From positions 248,001 through 312,000 of the forward strand of contig JAOSJP010000012.1 in assembly GCA_027494015.1 (NCBI GenBank): DNA of 64,000 bases. Direction: 5' to 3'. Under the pieces are notes generated by a model. It saw only the letters and a list, made by a program, of their open reading frames with translations. It made no database searches and was not told the origin of the DNA. This document shows positions 8,681 through 18,452 of the stretch, one piece after another (position 1 is the first letter of the stretch; every line of letters starts with the position of its first letter). The position numbers and the translations under genes were made by a program. This DNA comes from Anaerolineae bacterium. Lineage in GTDB: Bacteria; Chloroflexota; Anaerolineae; Aggregatilineales; Aggregatilineaceae.

Positions 8681-11600
8681 TTACGAGTCCCCGCCGGCCT
8701 CCTCAGCCGGCTGCATGGCGTCGGACTCCGTCCCGCCGGTGATGGTGAACAGCGATCCGGCGCCGCGCCCATAGACCTCCGGGAAGTAGAACTCGTAGCC
8801 CGTCGGCGGGATGACGTTGTATTCGCCCGCCAGACTGGGGTAGATCACGTAGTTGAACTGGTAGGTGCCGCGCGGCAGGTAGGTGGCGTAGAGCACCACC
8901 TTCTCGTCGCGCATCTCGATGTTGGAGAACCACCACCAGCCCCAGCCCTCGCTGAGCGGGCGCTCGCGGCTCAGGCCCGGCTGCGTGCCGACGATGCTGC
9001 TCGTCTCCAGGTTCGGGTTGACGGCATCGCTGCCCGCCGGGATGGGGTCTTCCACCACGACGTAGTGCAGGGTGTTGGGGGCGATGATGGTCAGGGTGAC
9101 CTGCACCGGCTGCCCGACTTCCGCCGAGGTGATCGGCGCGGCGTCGGGGTCAGCGAGCAGGCTGTACTTGCGGCTGACGATCAGCCCCCGGTTGAGCGGC
9201 TCGATCTCCGGCACGGGCAGCCAGGCGGTGAGGTGGGCCGTGTAGTACAGATTGCCCTCGCCCTCGCTGCGGCTGATGGTCAGGCGGTTGGCCTCCTCAG
9301 CCAGCAGATCGGCGACATCCACGATCAGCGTCTCCGTCTCGCGCACATTCTCCGGCGTAGCCGTGTTGTTCTCTAGCGCCAGGCGCTCGCTGTTGAGCGT
9401 CACCCCGAAGGTGTAGTCCGGGTACAGCTCGCCGGTGAGGGTCATCCACTCGGTGAGGGCCATGACCGCCCAGGCCGTCTCCTGCGTCGTCTCCCAGGCG
9501 TCGGCGTTGCGGGCGACCATCAGCCAGCGCACGACGTTGGGCAGCAGGTCGTTCTGCGGGTCAATCTGGGCGACGGCCATCAGGCCGAGCGCGGTGGTGC
9601 GCGTGTCGGTGTTCCAGTTCCACCAGTCCTGGTAGCTCTCCTCCCAGTGCGCGCCCGTCGCGCTAACGACCAGGGCGGAGTTCAGGTCGTTGACCAGCTC
9701 CATCGCCCGCGCGTCGTCGGGGGCCAGCAGGTGGAAGGTGAGGGCCAGGTACGCCTTGGCGTAGAGGCTCATCGTCTCGCGCTCGTCGTAGAGGCGCACG
9801 ACGCGCTGGAAGTCGCCCTGACCGGTGCGGGCCAGCGCGTAGAGCAGGAACGCCTGGCGGTTGACCACCCAGGGCTGATCCTGCTCCTGGATGGTGCGCA
9901 GCGAGCCGGTGACGAACGTCGCCGCGCGGTCAATGACGCTCTGCTCGATGGCGAAGCCGGAGCGCTGCGCCTCGACCAGCCCGATCAGCGCGTAGGCGGT
10001 GACCAGCGGGTTGGAGTCGTCCTGGACGAACCAGCCCCAGCCGCCGTCGGTGTGCTGCTGGGCGTAGAGCCGCTGCAGCGCGTAGTTGACCTCCGTCTCC
10101 AGGTGCCCGGCCAGCTCCGGGTCGTCCAGACCCAGGTCTTGCAGGGCGCGCAGGGTGACGGCGTTGGGCAGGAAGCGGCTGATGATCTGCTCGATGCAGT
10201 AGTGCGGGAAGTTGCGCAGCCAGGTCAGCCCATCGGTGGTGGCGGCGGCCAGCGAGCGCTCCAGGCGCACGGTGAGCTGGCCCTGCGTCACGTCATAGCG
10301 GCGCGGCAGCACGACCGCCTCAGTCCGGCTGCCCGCCTCCGGGCCGCGCAGCACGCCGCCCGTGCCGACCGTCTCCGGCGCTTCGTACTTGTAGACGGGC
10401 AGCGGATCGCCGCCCAGGATGGTCGGCTTGCTGGCGTCGGTGTACTGGCCGTCGCCGGCGTTGGCGTAGAAGGTCAGGTCCACCTGGGACACGTCCAGAA
10501 TCTCGACCTGCCAGTTGATGCGGGCGCGACCCTGGGCCGGGATGTTGGCCTGCTGGATGGGCTGCACGCCCTCGGCGAAGCGGAAGCCGCTGCCTTCCAA
10601 AGCGATCTCGGTCAGCAGGGCCTCGTCCGTGTTGTTGTTGACGATGGCGCTCAGCGTGGCCTTGTCGCCGGCGATGAAGAAGCGCGGCGTGCCGGGCCGG
10701 ACGAGCACCGGCTTGGTGCTGAGCAGGTCGAAGGTCGTCTCGCCGACGAGCATCGGCCCGTCCGCGCCGGTGGTGACGGCGCGGGCGTCCAGCCGCCAGG
10801 TCGTCAGGTTGTCGGGCAGGGTGACGGAGACGGTCGCCTGGCCGTTCTCGTCGGTGAGGGCGAACGGCTCCCACAGCGGCGTGTCCACGAACTCCTGGCG
10901 CACCTCGAAGAGGCCACCTTCGCCGTAGCCGCCGCCGCCACCCTTGATCGTGTCAATGATCACCTGGGTGGCCTGATCCACGCTGATCGTCAGCGGGCTG
11001 GCCGTGCGCACGCTGATGCCGCGCTGCGAGTAGAAGAAGGGCAGCAGCGGCTCGCTGTTGGCCGGGGCGATGGTCAGCACGGCCAGGTCGGTCAGGCTGA
11101 CGCCGATCTCCGCGCCGGGGACGGGCGTGCCTTCCCAGTCGGTGGCGGTGATCGTGTACTCCACGGTGTCGCCCGGCCCGGCGAACTCGCCCGCCGCCAC
11201 GTCCACGCTGGACTCAACGGCCAGGTCCAGCACCAGGCGGCTGGTATCTACGGGCAGATTGACCAGGCCCATGCGGAAGGCCGCCGTCGGGTTGTTCTCG
11301 TCCACGCCCTTGACCAGCACGACGCTGACGAAGACGTTGGGCGCGAAGTCCTCGCTGATCGGCAGGCGATAGACGGTGCTGTTCGTCTCCAGCCTGAGAA
11401 CTTCGTGCGTCAGGATGTCGCCGCGCTCGACGGTGATCAGCGCCCAGGCCGTCCCCTGCCAGGGGCTGGGGATGAGGATCTCGGCGGTGTCGCCGACCGC
11501 GTACTCGTCGGCGTCGGTGATCAGTTGGATGCGGTTGGAGTTCTCCTGCCGCCAGTTGACGAATTCCTGGCCGCTGACCCACAGGAAGGCGCTGGCGCGC

Positions 11601-14600
11601 ACCTGGTTGCCCGCTGCGTCGGTCGTGGTGGCGTAGACCTTGTAGACGCCGCCAGCGGGCGGCACGAAGCTGATCTGGGCCAGGCCGTCGGCGTTCGTGC
11701 TGACGGTGCCACTCGCGCCCTCGACCGGCTGCTCCTCGACTTCCCACGTCCAGACGGTGCGGCCAACTTCGTCCTCTTCCTGCACGCTGAACCAGCGCCG
11801 CTCGACGACCTCGTAGGCGACTTCCTGCCCGGCGACGGGCGCGCTGTCCCAGTCCGTCGTCAGGAGATTGACGGCGGTATCCTGCCCGGCGAAGCCGACG
11901 TATTCTTCCGGCTGCACGCCGACATAGACCAGGCCCTGGTGCACGATCACCTGGGCGCGACCGGCCACAAGCTGGTCGCTCTCATCGGTGACGCGCGCCT
12001 CGATGGTGAAGGTCTGGCTGCGGGCGCGCTCGCCCAGGTCGGCGGGCAGCGTGATCAGGTAGCGGCCCAGGGCATCGGTCTGGCCCTCGCCCTCGACGAT
12101 CACCTCTCCATAGGGGCCGTAGTATTCCGGCGCGTAGAAGTCGTAGTTCTCGTCGGTGAACGACCACCAGCCCGGCGCGTCGCCCGTGTAGCTGAAGAAG
12201 TAGTCCTGGGCGAGCACGCTGTAGCCGACGGCGGCGTTGGACACCGCGCCGCCGAAGAAGTAGCGCGCCTCGACCAGCACTTCGATGGTGTCGCCCTGGG
12301 CGACCTGATCCTGGGCTGGGGTGACGTCTACCTGAAACTCCGGCGCGCGGTATTCGGCCACGCTGAAGCCCACGCTGAAGGACTCGCGGGCGTTGCTGGA
12401 GACTTCGGCGACGATGCGGTAGTAGCCGAGCGGCGCTTCGGGGCCGAGCAGCAATTCGCCGCTGAACGACCCTTGCGCTGTGACGGGCAAGACCTGGTCG
12501 TAGATGACCTCGCCCCGGTCGTCATAAATCTTGACCGGCACCTCCTGCAAGGCTGGCAGCGTGTAGGTCACGTCGTCGCGGCTGCGCAGGATGCCCTTGA
12601 AGTACACGGGCTGGTTGGGCCGGTAGATGGGGCGGTCGGTGTAGAGATAGACGCTGAAGTCTTCCGGCTGGTAATCGGCCCATGTGTCGAACTGCCAGGG
12701 GTCCATGCCGTCGGAAAAGGCGCTGGCGGCGAAGCCGAACCAGTCGCCTTCGTCTACGCTGGCGTAAACGGTCGTGTACAGGTCGCTCAGGTGGGGGATG
12801 GTCGCCGTGGCCAGCCCGTTCTCGTCGCTGACGACGCGGGCGACCGGATTGAACTCCTGGTTGTAGAAGATGACCGGCGCGCCAGCGATCGGGTCGCCGC
12901 TCGCCAGATCGGTCACCCAGGCCAGGGCCGTGTCCTGGCTGAACTTGAGGGTGATGTTGACCGACTGCACCAGCATCACGTGGCGGCGCGAGTCGCCATC
13001 CCACTGATCTGTCTCCGGTGAGCCGGCTTCCAGGAAGTAAGCGCCAGGGGCCAGCGCCGGGGGCTTCTGCGACTCGACGGGCGGCTGCGCGCCGGGCTGA
13101 TTCGGATCGGTCTGGCGCGCGCCCAGCGGCTCGTAGTAGTAAACGCTCTGGTCGCCCTCGGCAGCCCAGCCGGTGATGCCGTTGTTCAGGCGCACGTTCC
13201 ACCACAGGTAGCCGCCCTCGCAGTACGGCCCGCCGACGACCTGCATCGTCTCGCCAACGGCGGCCTGGGTGACGGTTTGCGCGCCCAGGTTCGGCGCGGC
13301 GCGGACGTTGAGCGGGCGCTGGTCTTTGTCGGTGACGATGACCACGTCGCCGATGCTCACCTGCGGCGCGGGCGCGCCCAGGCATTCGATGTTCTCCAGG
13401 CCGCTGGGGCCGCTGGTGGCGATGTAGAGCAGCTCATAGCGGAGCGCGTTCTGCTGGCTGGAGACATCAATCGTCCAGCGGCGCAGCAGATCGGCGGGCG
13501 CGGGCGTGAACGAGTCCCACACTTCCCACTGGTTCGGGCCGGTTAGCTCGGCCAGGGCGGGCAGCCCCAGGCGGTAGAGGCTCAGGTCCAGCCGGGTGAC
13601 GTTGCGGTGGGTGACGAAGACGCGCGTGGAGGGATTGTGGCTGCTGTACATGCCCACCCAGCCCGGTGCCTGGATGGATAGCTCCGGCGGGTAGGGGGCC
13701 GTGGTGTAGGTGACGGTCAGCCCCTCGCTGATGGTGTTGCCGTATTTGTCCTGCATACCGGGCAGGATGGTGATCGTGTATTCGGTGCTCGGCTCGGTGT
13801 CGAAGGCCAGGGTGTAGCTGCGCTCCCAGTCGTAGTAGTACGAGTCGAACTCGCGCCAGGGTTCCGGCCTGATGATCACCTTGTCTTCCAGCGACTTGAG
13901 GTCCATCAGCGTGTTGAAGTAGAGGGTGAAGCCGCCGTAGGGTGAAGCCTCCTGCTCGCCGTCAAAGGGCGAGGTGCGCACGATCTGCGGGAAGGGCACG
14001 GTGGAGAAGAGGCTTACCGCGTCTGCGCGCAGGGGCGCGCCGGTTGCGCTGAGCGCCCTGGCAGCGGTCAGGGTCACCCGGTAAGTGGAGCCAAGCGCCA
14101 ACTGTTCGTCGGGCGTGAAGGTCAGCGTGCGCCCGTCGGCGCTCCAGGCGAAGGCGCCTTCCACCGCCTCCGGCACGGGCCGCTCAGCCTCTTCCGGCAG
14201 CGGGGATGGGCCGAGGTATTCCAGGGCGAAGCCGCCCGCCTCCAGCGACGCGGCGTCCATCGCCTGGCTGAAGCGCACCGTCACCGGCGAGTCCAGCGGG
14301 ATGGTTGCCGCGCTGTCGCGCGGCGAGATCTCCAGCACATCCGGGGGCATGGTGGTGAACTGCCAGGTGAAGTCTCCGGCCAGCACGCCGCCGGTCACAT
14401 CGGTCAGGCCGGCGGCGATGGTCGCCGTGTAGGTGGTGCCGCCGCTCAGTTCCGTCTCCGGTGTGAAGAGGTAGATGGACGTGTTGAGCCATTCACCCTT
14501 GCCCTGGACGGGCGGATCGAGGGCCAGCGGACTCGGCAGCGACGCCATCTGCTCGACGGTCAACAGGGGCACGACCGGGCGGTTGAAGATGACGGTGATC

Positions 14601-15079
14601 ACGCTGTCGGTGTCCACCGCCTCCGATCCGTCGGCGGGCAGCACTTCGGCCACTTCCAGATAGCCGATGGTGCGCAGCGCCAGGACGAACGGCTCTTCCA
14701 GGGCGACGCCTGTCGCCGAGGTGGTGCCCGTGCCCAGGGTGAAAGTGTATTCAGTGGCGCGGGCGAGCGGCGCGGCGGGCGTGAAGGTGAGCGCGCTGGA
14801 GTCCGCCGACCAGGTCAGCGCGCCCTCGACCGCCGGCTCGACGCTGAGCGCAGCGGGGAACGCCGATTCGTCCATCGGCTGGTCGAAATAGAAGACGACC
14901 GGCCCTTCCAGCGGCAGCTCCTCGCCGGGCAGCGGCATACTATCCACGACCTGGGGCGGCAGCGCGTCGCCCTGCGCGCCGGACGCTGCGGGGAGCCGGT
15001 TCCCGACTCCGCCCAACGTCAGCGCGAGCAGCAGCAGCGCGCCCAGGCCACCCAATAACCACACTCTTTGCGCACGCAT
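8681..15079 (-). CDS. Secreted alpha-2-macroglobulin-like protein with SH3 domain
   Basis: Bacterial macroglobulins trap and disable proteases in the envelope through a reactive thioester. The 2132-residue product starts with a signal-like helix (MRAQRVWLLGGLGALLLLALTLGG). Then come three or four Big_5-type Ig domains (about residues 40-450, each opening like PPQVVDSMPLPGEE and ending TFTPAA..L), a bacterial SH3 domain near residues 570-640 (NVRAAPNLGAQTV...YLWWNVRL...GWA), an MG2 domain (RPIYRPNQPVYFKGILR, near 760), further MG domains, the A2M domain (TLPDNLTTWRLDARA), the thioester motif CIEQ (C1628) and a helical thioester domain (TDGGWGWF). The start at 15079 has a GGGGAGAA site; an ATG at 15115 in the same frame lacks one. 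No penicillin-binding protein 1C gene is adjacent, unlike in proteobacteria. Confidence 0.9.
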   Translation of the reverse strand: MRAQRVWLLGGLGALLLLALTLGGVGNRLPAASGAQGDALPPQVVDSMPLPGEELPLEGPVVFYFDQPMDESAFPAALSVEPAVEGALTWSADSSALTFTPAAPLARATEYTFTLGTGTTSATGVALEEPFVLALRTIGYLEVAEVLPADGSEAVDTDSVITVIFNRPVVPLLTVEQMASLPSPLALDPPVQGKGEWLNTSIYLFTPETELSGGTTYTATIAAGLTDVTGGVLAGDFTWQFTTMPPDVLEISPRDSAATIPLDSPVTVRFSQAMDAASLEAGGFALEYLGPSPLPEEAERPVPEAVEGAFAWSADGRTLTFTPDEQLALGSTYRVTLTAARALSATGAPLRADAVSLFSTVPFPQIVRTSPFDGEQEASPYGGFTLYFNTLMDLKSLEDKVIIRPEPWREFDSYYYDWERSYTLAFDTEPSTEYTITILPGMQDKYGNTISEGLTVTYTTAPYPPELSIQAPGWVGMYSSHNPSTRVFVTHRNVTRLDLSLYRLGLPALAELTGPNQWEVWDSFTPAPADLLRRWTIDVSSQQNALRYELLYIATSGPSGLENIECLGAPAPQVSIGDVVIVTDKDQRPLNVRAAPNLGAQTVTQAAVGETMQVVGGPYCEGGYLWWNVRLNNGITGWAAEGDQSVYYYEPLGARQTDPNQPGAQPPVESQKPPALAPGAYFLEAGSPETDQWDGDSRRHVMLVQSVNITLKFSQDTALAWVTDLASGDPIAGAPVIFYNQEFNPVARVVSDENGLATATIPHLSDLYTTVYASVDEGDWFGFAASAFSDGMDPWQFDTWADYQPEDFSVYLYTDRPIYRPNQPVYFKGILRSRDDVTYTLPALQEVPVKIYDDRGEVIYDQVLPVTAQGSFSGELLLGPEAPLGYYRIVAEVSSNARESFSVGFSVAEYRAPEFQVDVTPAQDQVAQGDTIEVLVEARYFFGGAVSNAAVGYSVLAQDYFFSYTGDAPGWWSFTDENYDFYAPEYYGPYGEVIVEGEGQTDALGRYLITLPADLGERARSQTFTIEARVTDESDQLVAGRAQVIVHQGLVYVGVQPEEYVGFAGQDTAVNLLTTDWDSAPVAGQEVAYEVVERRWFSVQEEDEVGRTVWTWEVEEQPVEGASGTVSTNADGLAQISFVPPAGGVYKVYATTTDAAGNQVRASAFLWVSGQEFVNWRQENSNRIQLITDADEYAVGDTAEILIPSPWQGTAWALITVERGDILTHEVLRLETNSTVYRLPISEDFAPNVFVSVVLVKGVDENNPTAAFRMGLVNLPVDTSRLVLDLAVESSVDVAAGEFAGPGDTVEYTITATDWEGTPVPGAEIGVSLTDLAVLTIAPANSEPLLPFFYSQRGISVRTASPLTISVDQATQVIIDTIKGGGGGYGEGGLFEVRQEFVDTPLWEPFALTDENGQATVSVTLPDNLTTWRLDARAVTTGADGPMLVGETTFDLLSTKPVLVRPGTPRFFIAGDKATLSAIVNNNTDEALLTEIALEGSGFRFAEGVQPIQQANIPAQGRARINWQVEILDVSQVDLTFYANAGDGQYTDASKPTILGGDPLPVYKYEAPETVGTGGVLRGPEAGSRTEAVVLPRRYDVTQGQLTVRLERSLAAATTDGLTWLRNFPHYCIEQIISRFLPNAVTLRALQDLGLDDPELAGHLETEVNYALQRLYAQQHTDGGWGWFVQDDSNPLVTAYALIGLVEAQRSGFAIEQSVIDRAATFVTGSLRTIQEQDQPWVVNRQAFLLYALARTGQGDFQRVVRLYDERETMSLYAKAYLALTFHLLAPDDARAMELVNDLNSALVVSATGAHWEESYQDWWNWNTDTRTTALGLMAVAQIDPQNDLLPNVVRWLMVARNADAWETTQETAWAVMALTEWMTLTGELYPDYTFGVTLNSERLALENNTATPENVRETETLIVDVADLLAEEANRLTISRSEGEGNLYYTAHLTAWLPVPEIEPLNRGLIVSRKYSLLADPDAAPITSAEVGQPVQVTLTIIAPNTLHYVVVEDPIPAGSDAVNPNLETSSIVGTQPGLSRERPLSEGWGWWWFSNIEMRDEKVVLYATYLPRGTYQFNYVIYPSLAGEYNVIPPTGYEFYFPEVYGRGAGSLFTITGGTESDAMQPAEEAGGDS

Positions 15080-15274
15080 AGACTTTTCTCCCCACTGCAA
15101 TTTGGCTGCCATCATGCTCAGTATAGTTGTTCAGCTTGGTAACAGACTGCCGGCTGCCTGACCGCGCTCACTGAGACAGGGCGCAGCACATCCCGGCGAC
15201 TCTTATTATAGGACATTCGGGGATGCCGAGGAACACGTCTGGGTGACGGCTGGCCTACGGCAGGGGGGCGGCCA

Positions 15275-15634
15275 TCAGCCGCGCAGCACGTCGGCGACCT
15301 GGGCGGTGAGCTGGGCCATGGTGACCGGCTTGACCAGGAAGGCGCGGACGCCCAGCGCGGTGACGGCGGCGCGCCAGCGTTCATTGGCAGAGACGACGAC
15401 GATCGGCACGTGGCGCAGGCGCACGTCTTCGTGAGCGAATTCGATGAGGCGCTGGCCGGGCATGTCGGGCATCTGCAGGTCGAGGATGATCACGTCGAAG
15501 TCGCCGTTGGTCAGGTGCAGCATGGCCTCGACGGTATTGGGGACGGCGACGACCTGGTGCCCGATGCGGGTGAATGTCGTCTCGTAGAGGAAACGCAGGT
15601 CATCGTCATCTTCAGCGATCAGGAGTCTCGACAT
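15275..15634 (-). CDS. Single-domain response regulator (receiver only)
   Basis: A 119-residue CheY-like receiver with no output domain. The acidic pocket is EDDDD near residues 8-12, the phosphorylated aspartate lies in IILDLQMPDMPG (about residue 52), and the conserved lysine is in FLVKPV near residue 102. It is expected to shuttle phosphate or bind a partner in the cytoplasm. No histidine kinase is adjacent; the nearest is at 53786. The start has an AGGAGA site upstream. It precedes the macroglobulin on the same strand, with about 195 bases between. Confidence 0.9.
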   Translation of the reverse strand: MSRLLIAEDDDDLRFLYETTFTRIGHQVVAVPNTVEAMLHLTNGDFDVIILDLQMPDMPGQRLIEFAHEDVRLRHVPIVVVSANERWRAAVTALGVRAFLVKPVTMAQLTAQVADVLRG

Positions 15635-15683
15635 CGCGGCTCTGTCTCCTGTTCCGGCCCCGCTAACGCAGGGCCTGGGTCAC

Positions 15684-16313
15684 TCAACCGCCGAGCTGAG
15701 CGCGCACTTCGCCCCAGCCCCAGGCTGCGATCTCGCGCAGCACGCCGTAGACCTGCTCGGACGGGGCGAGCGGCCCGCTGGTGCCCTGGGCCGGGCTGGG
15801 ATACACGCGCACACCCTGCCGCTCGAAGAGCCAGCGCGCTCGCCACAGGTGAAAGTCGTCGCTGACCAGCACGGCGTCGCGCCAGCCCTGCGCGTCCATA
15901 ATCGCCGCCGTCGCGCGGGCGTTCTCGGCGGTGCTGTGGCTGCCCCGCTCCAGGGTGACGGCCTCCGCCGGGACGCGCGCGGCGCGCATCACCTGGGCGC
16001 AGCGCTCCGCTTCGATCTGCGCGCCGCCCGCGCTGACGCCGCCGGTGCACAGCACGTGCGCCGCATATCCGGCGTGGTAGAGCGCCGCCCCGTGCCCGGC
16101 CCGGCGCGCTGTGCCCTCGTCCCCGCCGCCGAGCACGATGATCACATCGGCGGGGCGGGCGCGATCGGTCGCTCCATAGCGGACGATGGTGATGGCCAGC
16201 GCCCCCAGAACAATGACCAGGGCGGCCACGCCAAGCGCAATGCCGCGCACCGCCCACCGCCGCAGCCAGCGCCGGGCGCGCGGCGGTCTGTTGCTCTGAG
16301 GTCGGTCCCCCAT
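15684..16313 (-). CDS. YdcF/SanA-like DUF218 membrane protein
   Basis: The 209-residue product has one N-terminal membrane helix (about residues 23-45, after an Arg/Pro-rich cytoplasmic end) and a DUF218 domain. The domain shows ADVIIVLGGG, a GTAR/YHAGYA region, and the typical HSTAENARATAAIM and VLVSDDFHLWRA motifs. The family is linked to envelope and peptidoglycan precursor homeostasis, but the chemistry is not settled. ATG 16313 has an AGGAG site six bases upstream, preferred to ATG 16334. It runs in the same direction as the receiver gene, with 49 bases between them. Confidence 0.85.
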   Translation of the reverse strand: MGDRPQSNRPPRARRWLRRWAVRGIALGVAALVIVLGALAITIVRYGATDRARPADVIIVLGGGDEGTARRAGHGAALYHAGYAAHVLCTGGVSAGGAQIEAERCAQVMRAARVPAEAVTLERGSHSTAENARATAAIMDAQGWRDAVLVSDDFHLWRARWLFERQGVRVYPSPAQGTSGPLAPSEQVYGVLREIAAWGWGEVRAQLGG

Positions 16314-16385
16314 GACTCGCTCCTGGCCGTTCATTATAACGGCAGCAGGGGCGATCTCGAAAGCGGCGCGTGGAGAGTCTGGTCT

Positions 16386-16480
16386 ACCTCACCCCCGCTC
16401 GGCGCTGACGCGCCTCGCCTCCCCCTCTCCGCCGGCGGAGAGGGGGGCGAGCCGAGCGAAGCGAGGCCAGGGGGTGAGGT
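16386..16480. repeat. Hairpin repeat, ACCTCACCCCC family (copy 1)
   Basis: A 95-bp element with inverted ends ACCTCACCCCC and GGGGGTGAGGT, and an inner CCCCCTCTCC/GGAGAGGGGG stem. Other copies are at 47211, 48013, 53647 and 56179, with a partial one at 60361. It is followed by a GCGCAGCAGAGCGGCGCCTC segment that also recurs elsewhere in the window. Confidence 0.85.
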
Positions 16481-16608
16481 CAACCAGAGCGCAGCAGAGC
16501 GGCGCCTCTACGAAACCGGCGCGCCGGGGCGCGCTGTGCGGCGATGCCAGATCGAGTACAATGAGGGCAGGTTCACGGCAGCGCACGGCGCGGAGAGGAG
16601 CGGAAGAC

Positions 16609-17121
16609 ATGGACCTGCTGGAACACGCTTCACCACAGGCACGACTCTATGTCACGGTGCTGCTGCGCGGGTTCCAGGCGCGCGGCCAGTTGGCGATTCT
16701 TGGGATGTTGCAGACCTTTCTCAACGACGAGCAGAAGGACGCTTTTTCGCTGCATGGCGTCACGCTCTACGGCCTGGAGCCGGGCAACCCGGCGCGCAGT
16801 ATGCAGCTCGACGGCCTGTTCGTCCGCAAGACCGCCTGCCAGGTGATCGCCTTCGACACGATGCTCCCGCACGAGCAGACGGGCCTGCTGCCGCGCACCG
16901 AGCGGCTGGCCGTCTACACGTCGCACTACTGCATCCAGGGCGACTTTCACATGGGGTCGGACGCGCTGCTGGCCGAGTTCATCGCCGGGGCGCGGGCACA
17001 GTTCGTGGGGGCCAGCAACGTGCAGGTCTTCCCGCTGTTTCACCCGCAGGCGGAGATGATCCAGGCCGCGCCGCTGGCCTTCCTGCACCGCGACGCCGTG
17101 CTCATGCACCATCTGGTCTGA
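16609..17121 (+). CDS. Conserved-looking hypothetical protein
   Basis: I do not recognise this 170-residue soluble protein. The start ATG 16609 follows an AGAGGAG ribosome site and a possible TACAAT -10 at 16557-16562. The sequence alternates strands and helices, with a DDEQKDAF-like N-terminal helix, then KTACQVIAFD and VYTSHYCIQGDFHMG, and a C-terminal PLFHPQAEMIQAAPLAFLHRD strand pair. No signal peptide or membrane helix is seen. The codon pattern is like its neighbours. The longer open frame upstream runs through the repeat at 16386 and is not coding. Confidence 0.65.
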   Translation: MDLLEHASPQARLYVTVLLRGFQARGQLAILGMLQTFLNDEQKDAFSLHGVTLYGLEPGNPARSMQLDGLFVRKTACQVIAFDTMLPHEQTGLLPRTERLAVYTSHYCIQGDFHMGSDALLAEFIAGARAQFVGASNVQVFPLFHPQAEMIQAAPLAFLHRDAVLMHHLV

Positions 17122-17166
17122 GGCGAGCGCTCAGCGGGAAGCCGCAACGCGGCGCAACGCGGCGGG

Positions 17167-17295
17167 GTGGTTCTGGTGGTGACGGTGCTGACCATCGCCG
17201 GGTGGGTGCCGGGGGTGATCGCCGCGCTGCTGGTCAACGTGCTGGCGGAGGGGGTAGAGAGATTGCGTACAATGACCCGTGCCAAGACACGTTGA
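17167..17295 (+). pseudogene. Possible PMP3/YqaE-type membrane protein remnant
   Basis: A 42-codon stretch reads VVTVLTIAGWVPGVIAALLV, like the second helix of the PMP3/YqaE (UPF0057) family, whose consensus is a leucine-rich helix followed by GxxPGxxHA. The first helix with the usual PP motif is missing and there is no good start codon. It is best read as a broken 3' part of such a gene, next to the decayed island that follows. Confidence 0.35.
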
Positions 17296-17337
17296 GCTTT
17301 CGCACGGGCATTCTGGTAGTGTGAGAGGCATGGAGGC

Positions 17338-18452
17338 ATGGTTCAGATACTCTTCCACAAAGTTGACTATCCGCTCAGTAAACTCATAGCTGACATCGAT
17401 CTAGGAGAGATAGGACTCCCAGATATCCAGCGTCCGTTTGTCTGGCCACATGCCAAAGTGCGCGATCTCTTCGACTCCATGTATCGCGGCTACCCGATTG
17501 GCTACCTCTTGTTTTGGGAGAACGGGCTACCGGGACAACACCGGGTCATTGGTACCGATCGCAAACAGAAAGCTGCTCATCTGCTAATTGTAGATGGTCA
17601 ACAGAGATTGACCTCTCTCTATTCAGTCCTGAAAGGCAAACCCATAGTTGACAAGGACTACAGGCAAGCCCATGTTCGGATAGCCTTTCAGCCTAAAGAA
17701 CGGAAATTCGAAGTCGCCAACTCTGCCATCGACAGGAATCCCGAATGGATATCGGACATCAGCAATTTGTGGAGCACAAGCTCAACACGCGCTAAGTATG
17801 TCAAGTCATTCATTGAGCGTCTGCGTCACAGCCGTACTCTCTCTGATGATGAAGAGGATGAGATCACAGAATCCATTGATCGGCTCTATGATCTGCACAA
17901 TTACCCGCTCACAGTCCTTGAGATCTCCTCTAGCGCGCTGGAATCAGAGGTGGCAGATATCTTCGTACGAATCAACAGTCGAGGTACGTCTCTGAATCAA
18001 GCAGACTTCATCCTAACGCTCATGTCGGTCTTCTGGGATGCTGGACGTGCTGATCTCGAGAGATTCTCCCGTGCAGCCAAGCAACCGCCTGTAGATCACC
18101 AGCCCTCACCATACAACCACTTCATACAACCTGACCCGGCACAACTCTTGCGCGTTTGCGTGGCTCTAGGTTTTCGTCGCGCTCGACTCGAGCATGTAGT
18201 ATATTCCCTCCCCCGTGGTAAAGATACATCCCTGGGAAGTTCTCTGAGAAACAACGTGATCGCCAATTCTCCGTCCTAGGTGAGGCACAAGCTTATGCTC
18301 TTGATCTGCAGAACTGGCATGAGTCTTTCAAAGTTTTGATGAAGGCAGGATACCGTAGCAGCGAACTGATTTCGTCTGAAAACGCCATTCTGTATTCTTA
18401 TGCAATGTACCTGATTGGGATAGACAAGTCAACTGGAGCAGACCGGTTCTAG
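17338..18452 (+). pseudogene. DUF262-domain protein, frameshifted and truncated
   Basis: DUF262 (ParB/sulfiredoxin-fold) proteins occur in GmrSD-type restriction of modified DNA and related defence genes. The first 300 codons are intact, with PDIQRPFVW, a DGQQRLTSLYSV motif near residue 82 and FVRINSRGTSL near residue 212. Around base 18229-18236 the frame shifts: the normal continuation GKFSEKQRD...ENAILYSYAMYL runs in another frame to a TAG at 18450. The expected C-terminal domain is absent and OLD-like sequence follows at once, suggesting a deletion. The region is clearly AT-richer than its surroundings, a sign of transfer. Confidence 0.8.

Noticed and set aside
9647..13021. A very long open frame on the plus strand
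   Set aside because: It lies antisense to the macroglobulin gene and its translation is Gly/Val/Asp/Arg-rich with no recognisable domain, the expected shadow of a GC-rich gene.
16312..16608. A longer N-terminus for the hypothetical protein starting at 16609
   Set aside because: The upstream frame runs through the hairpin repeat and lacks a ribosome site, while ATG 16609 has a good one.
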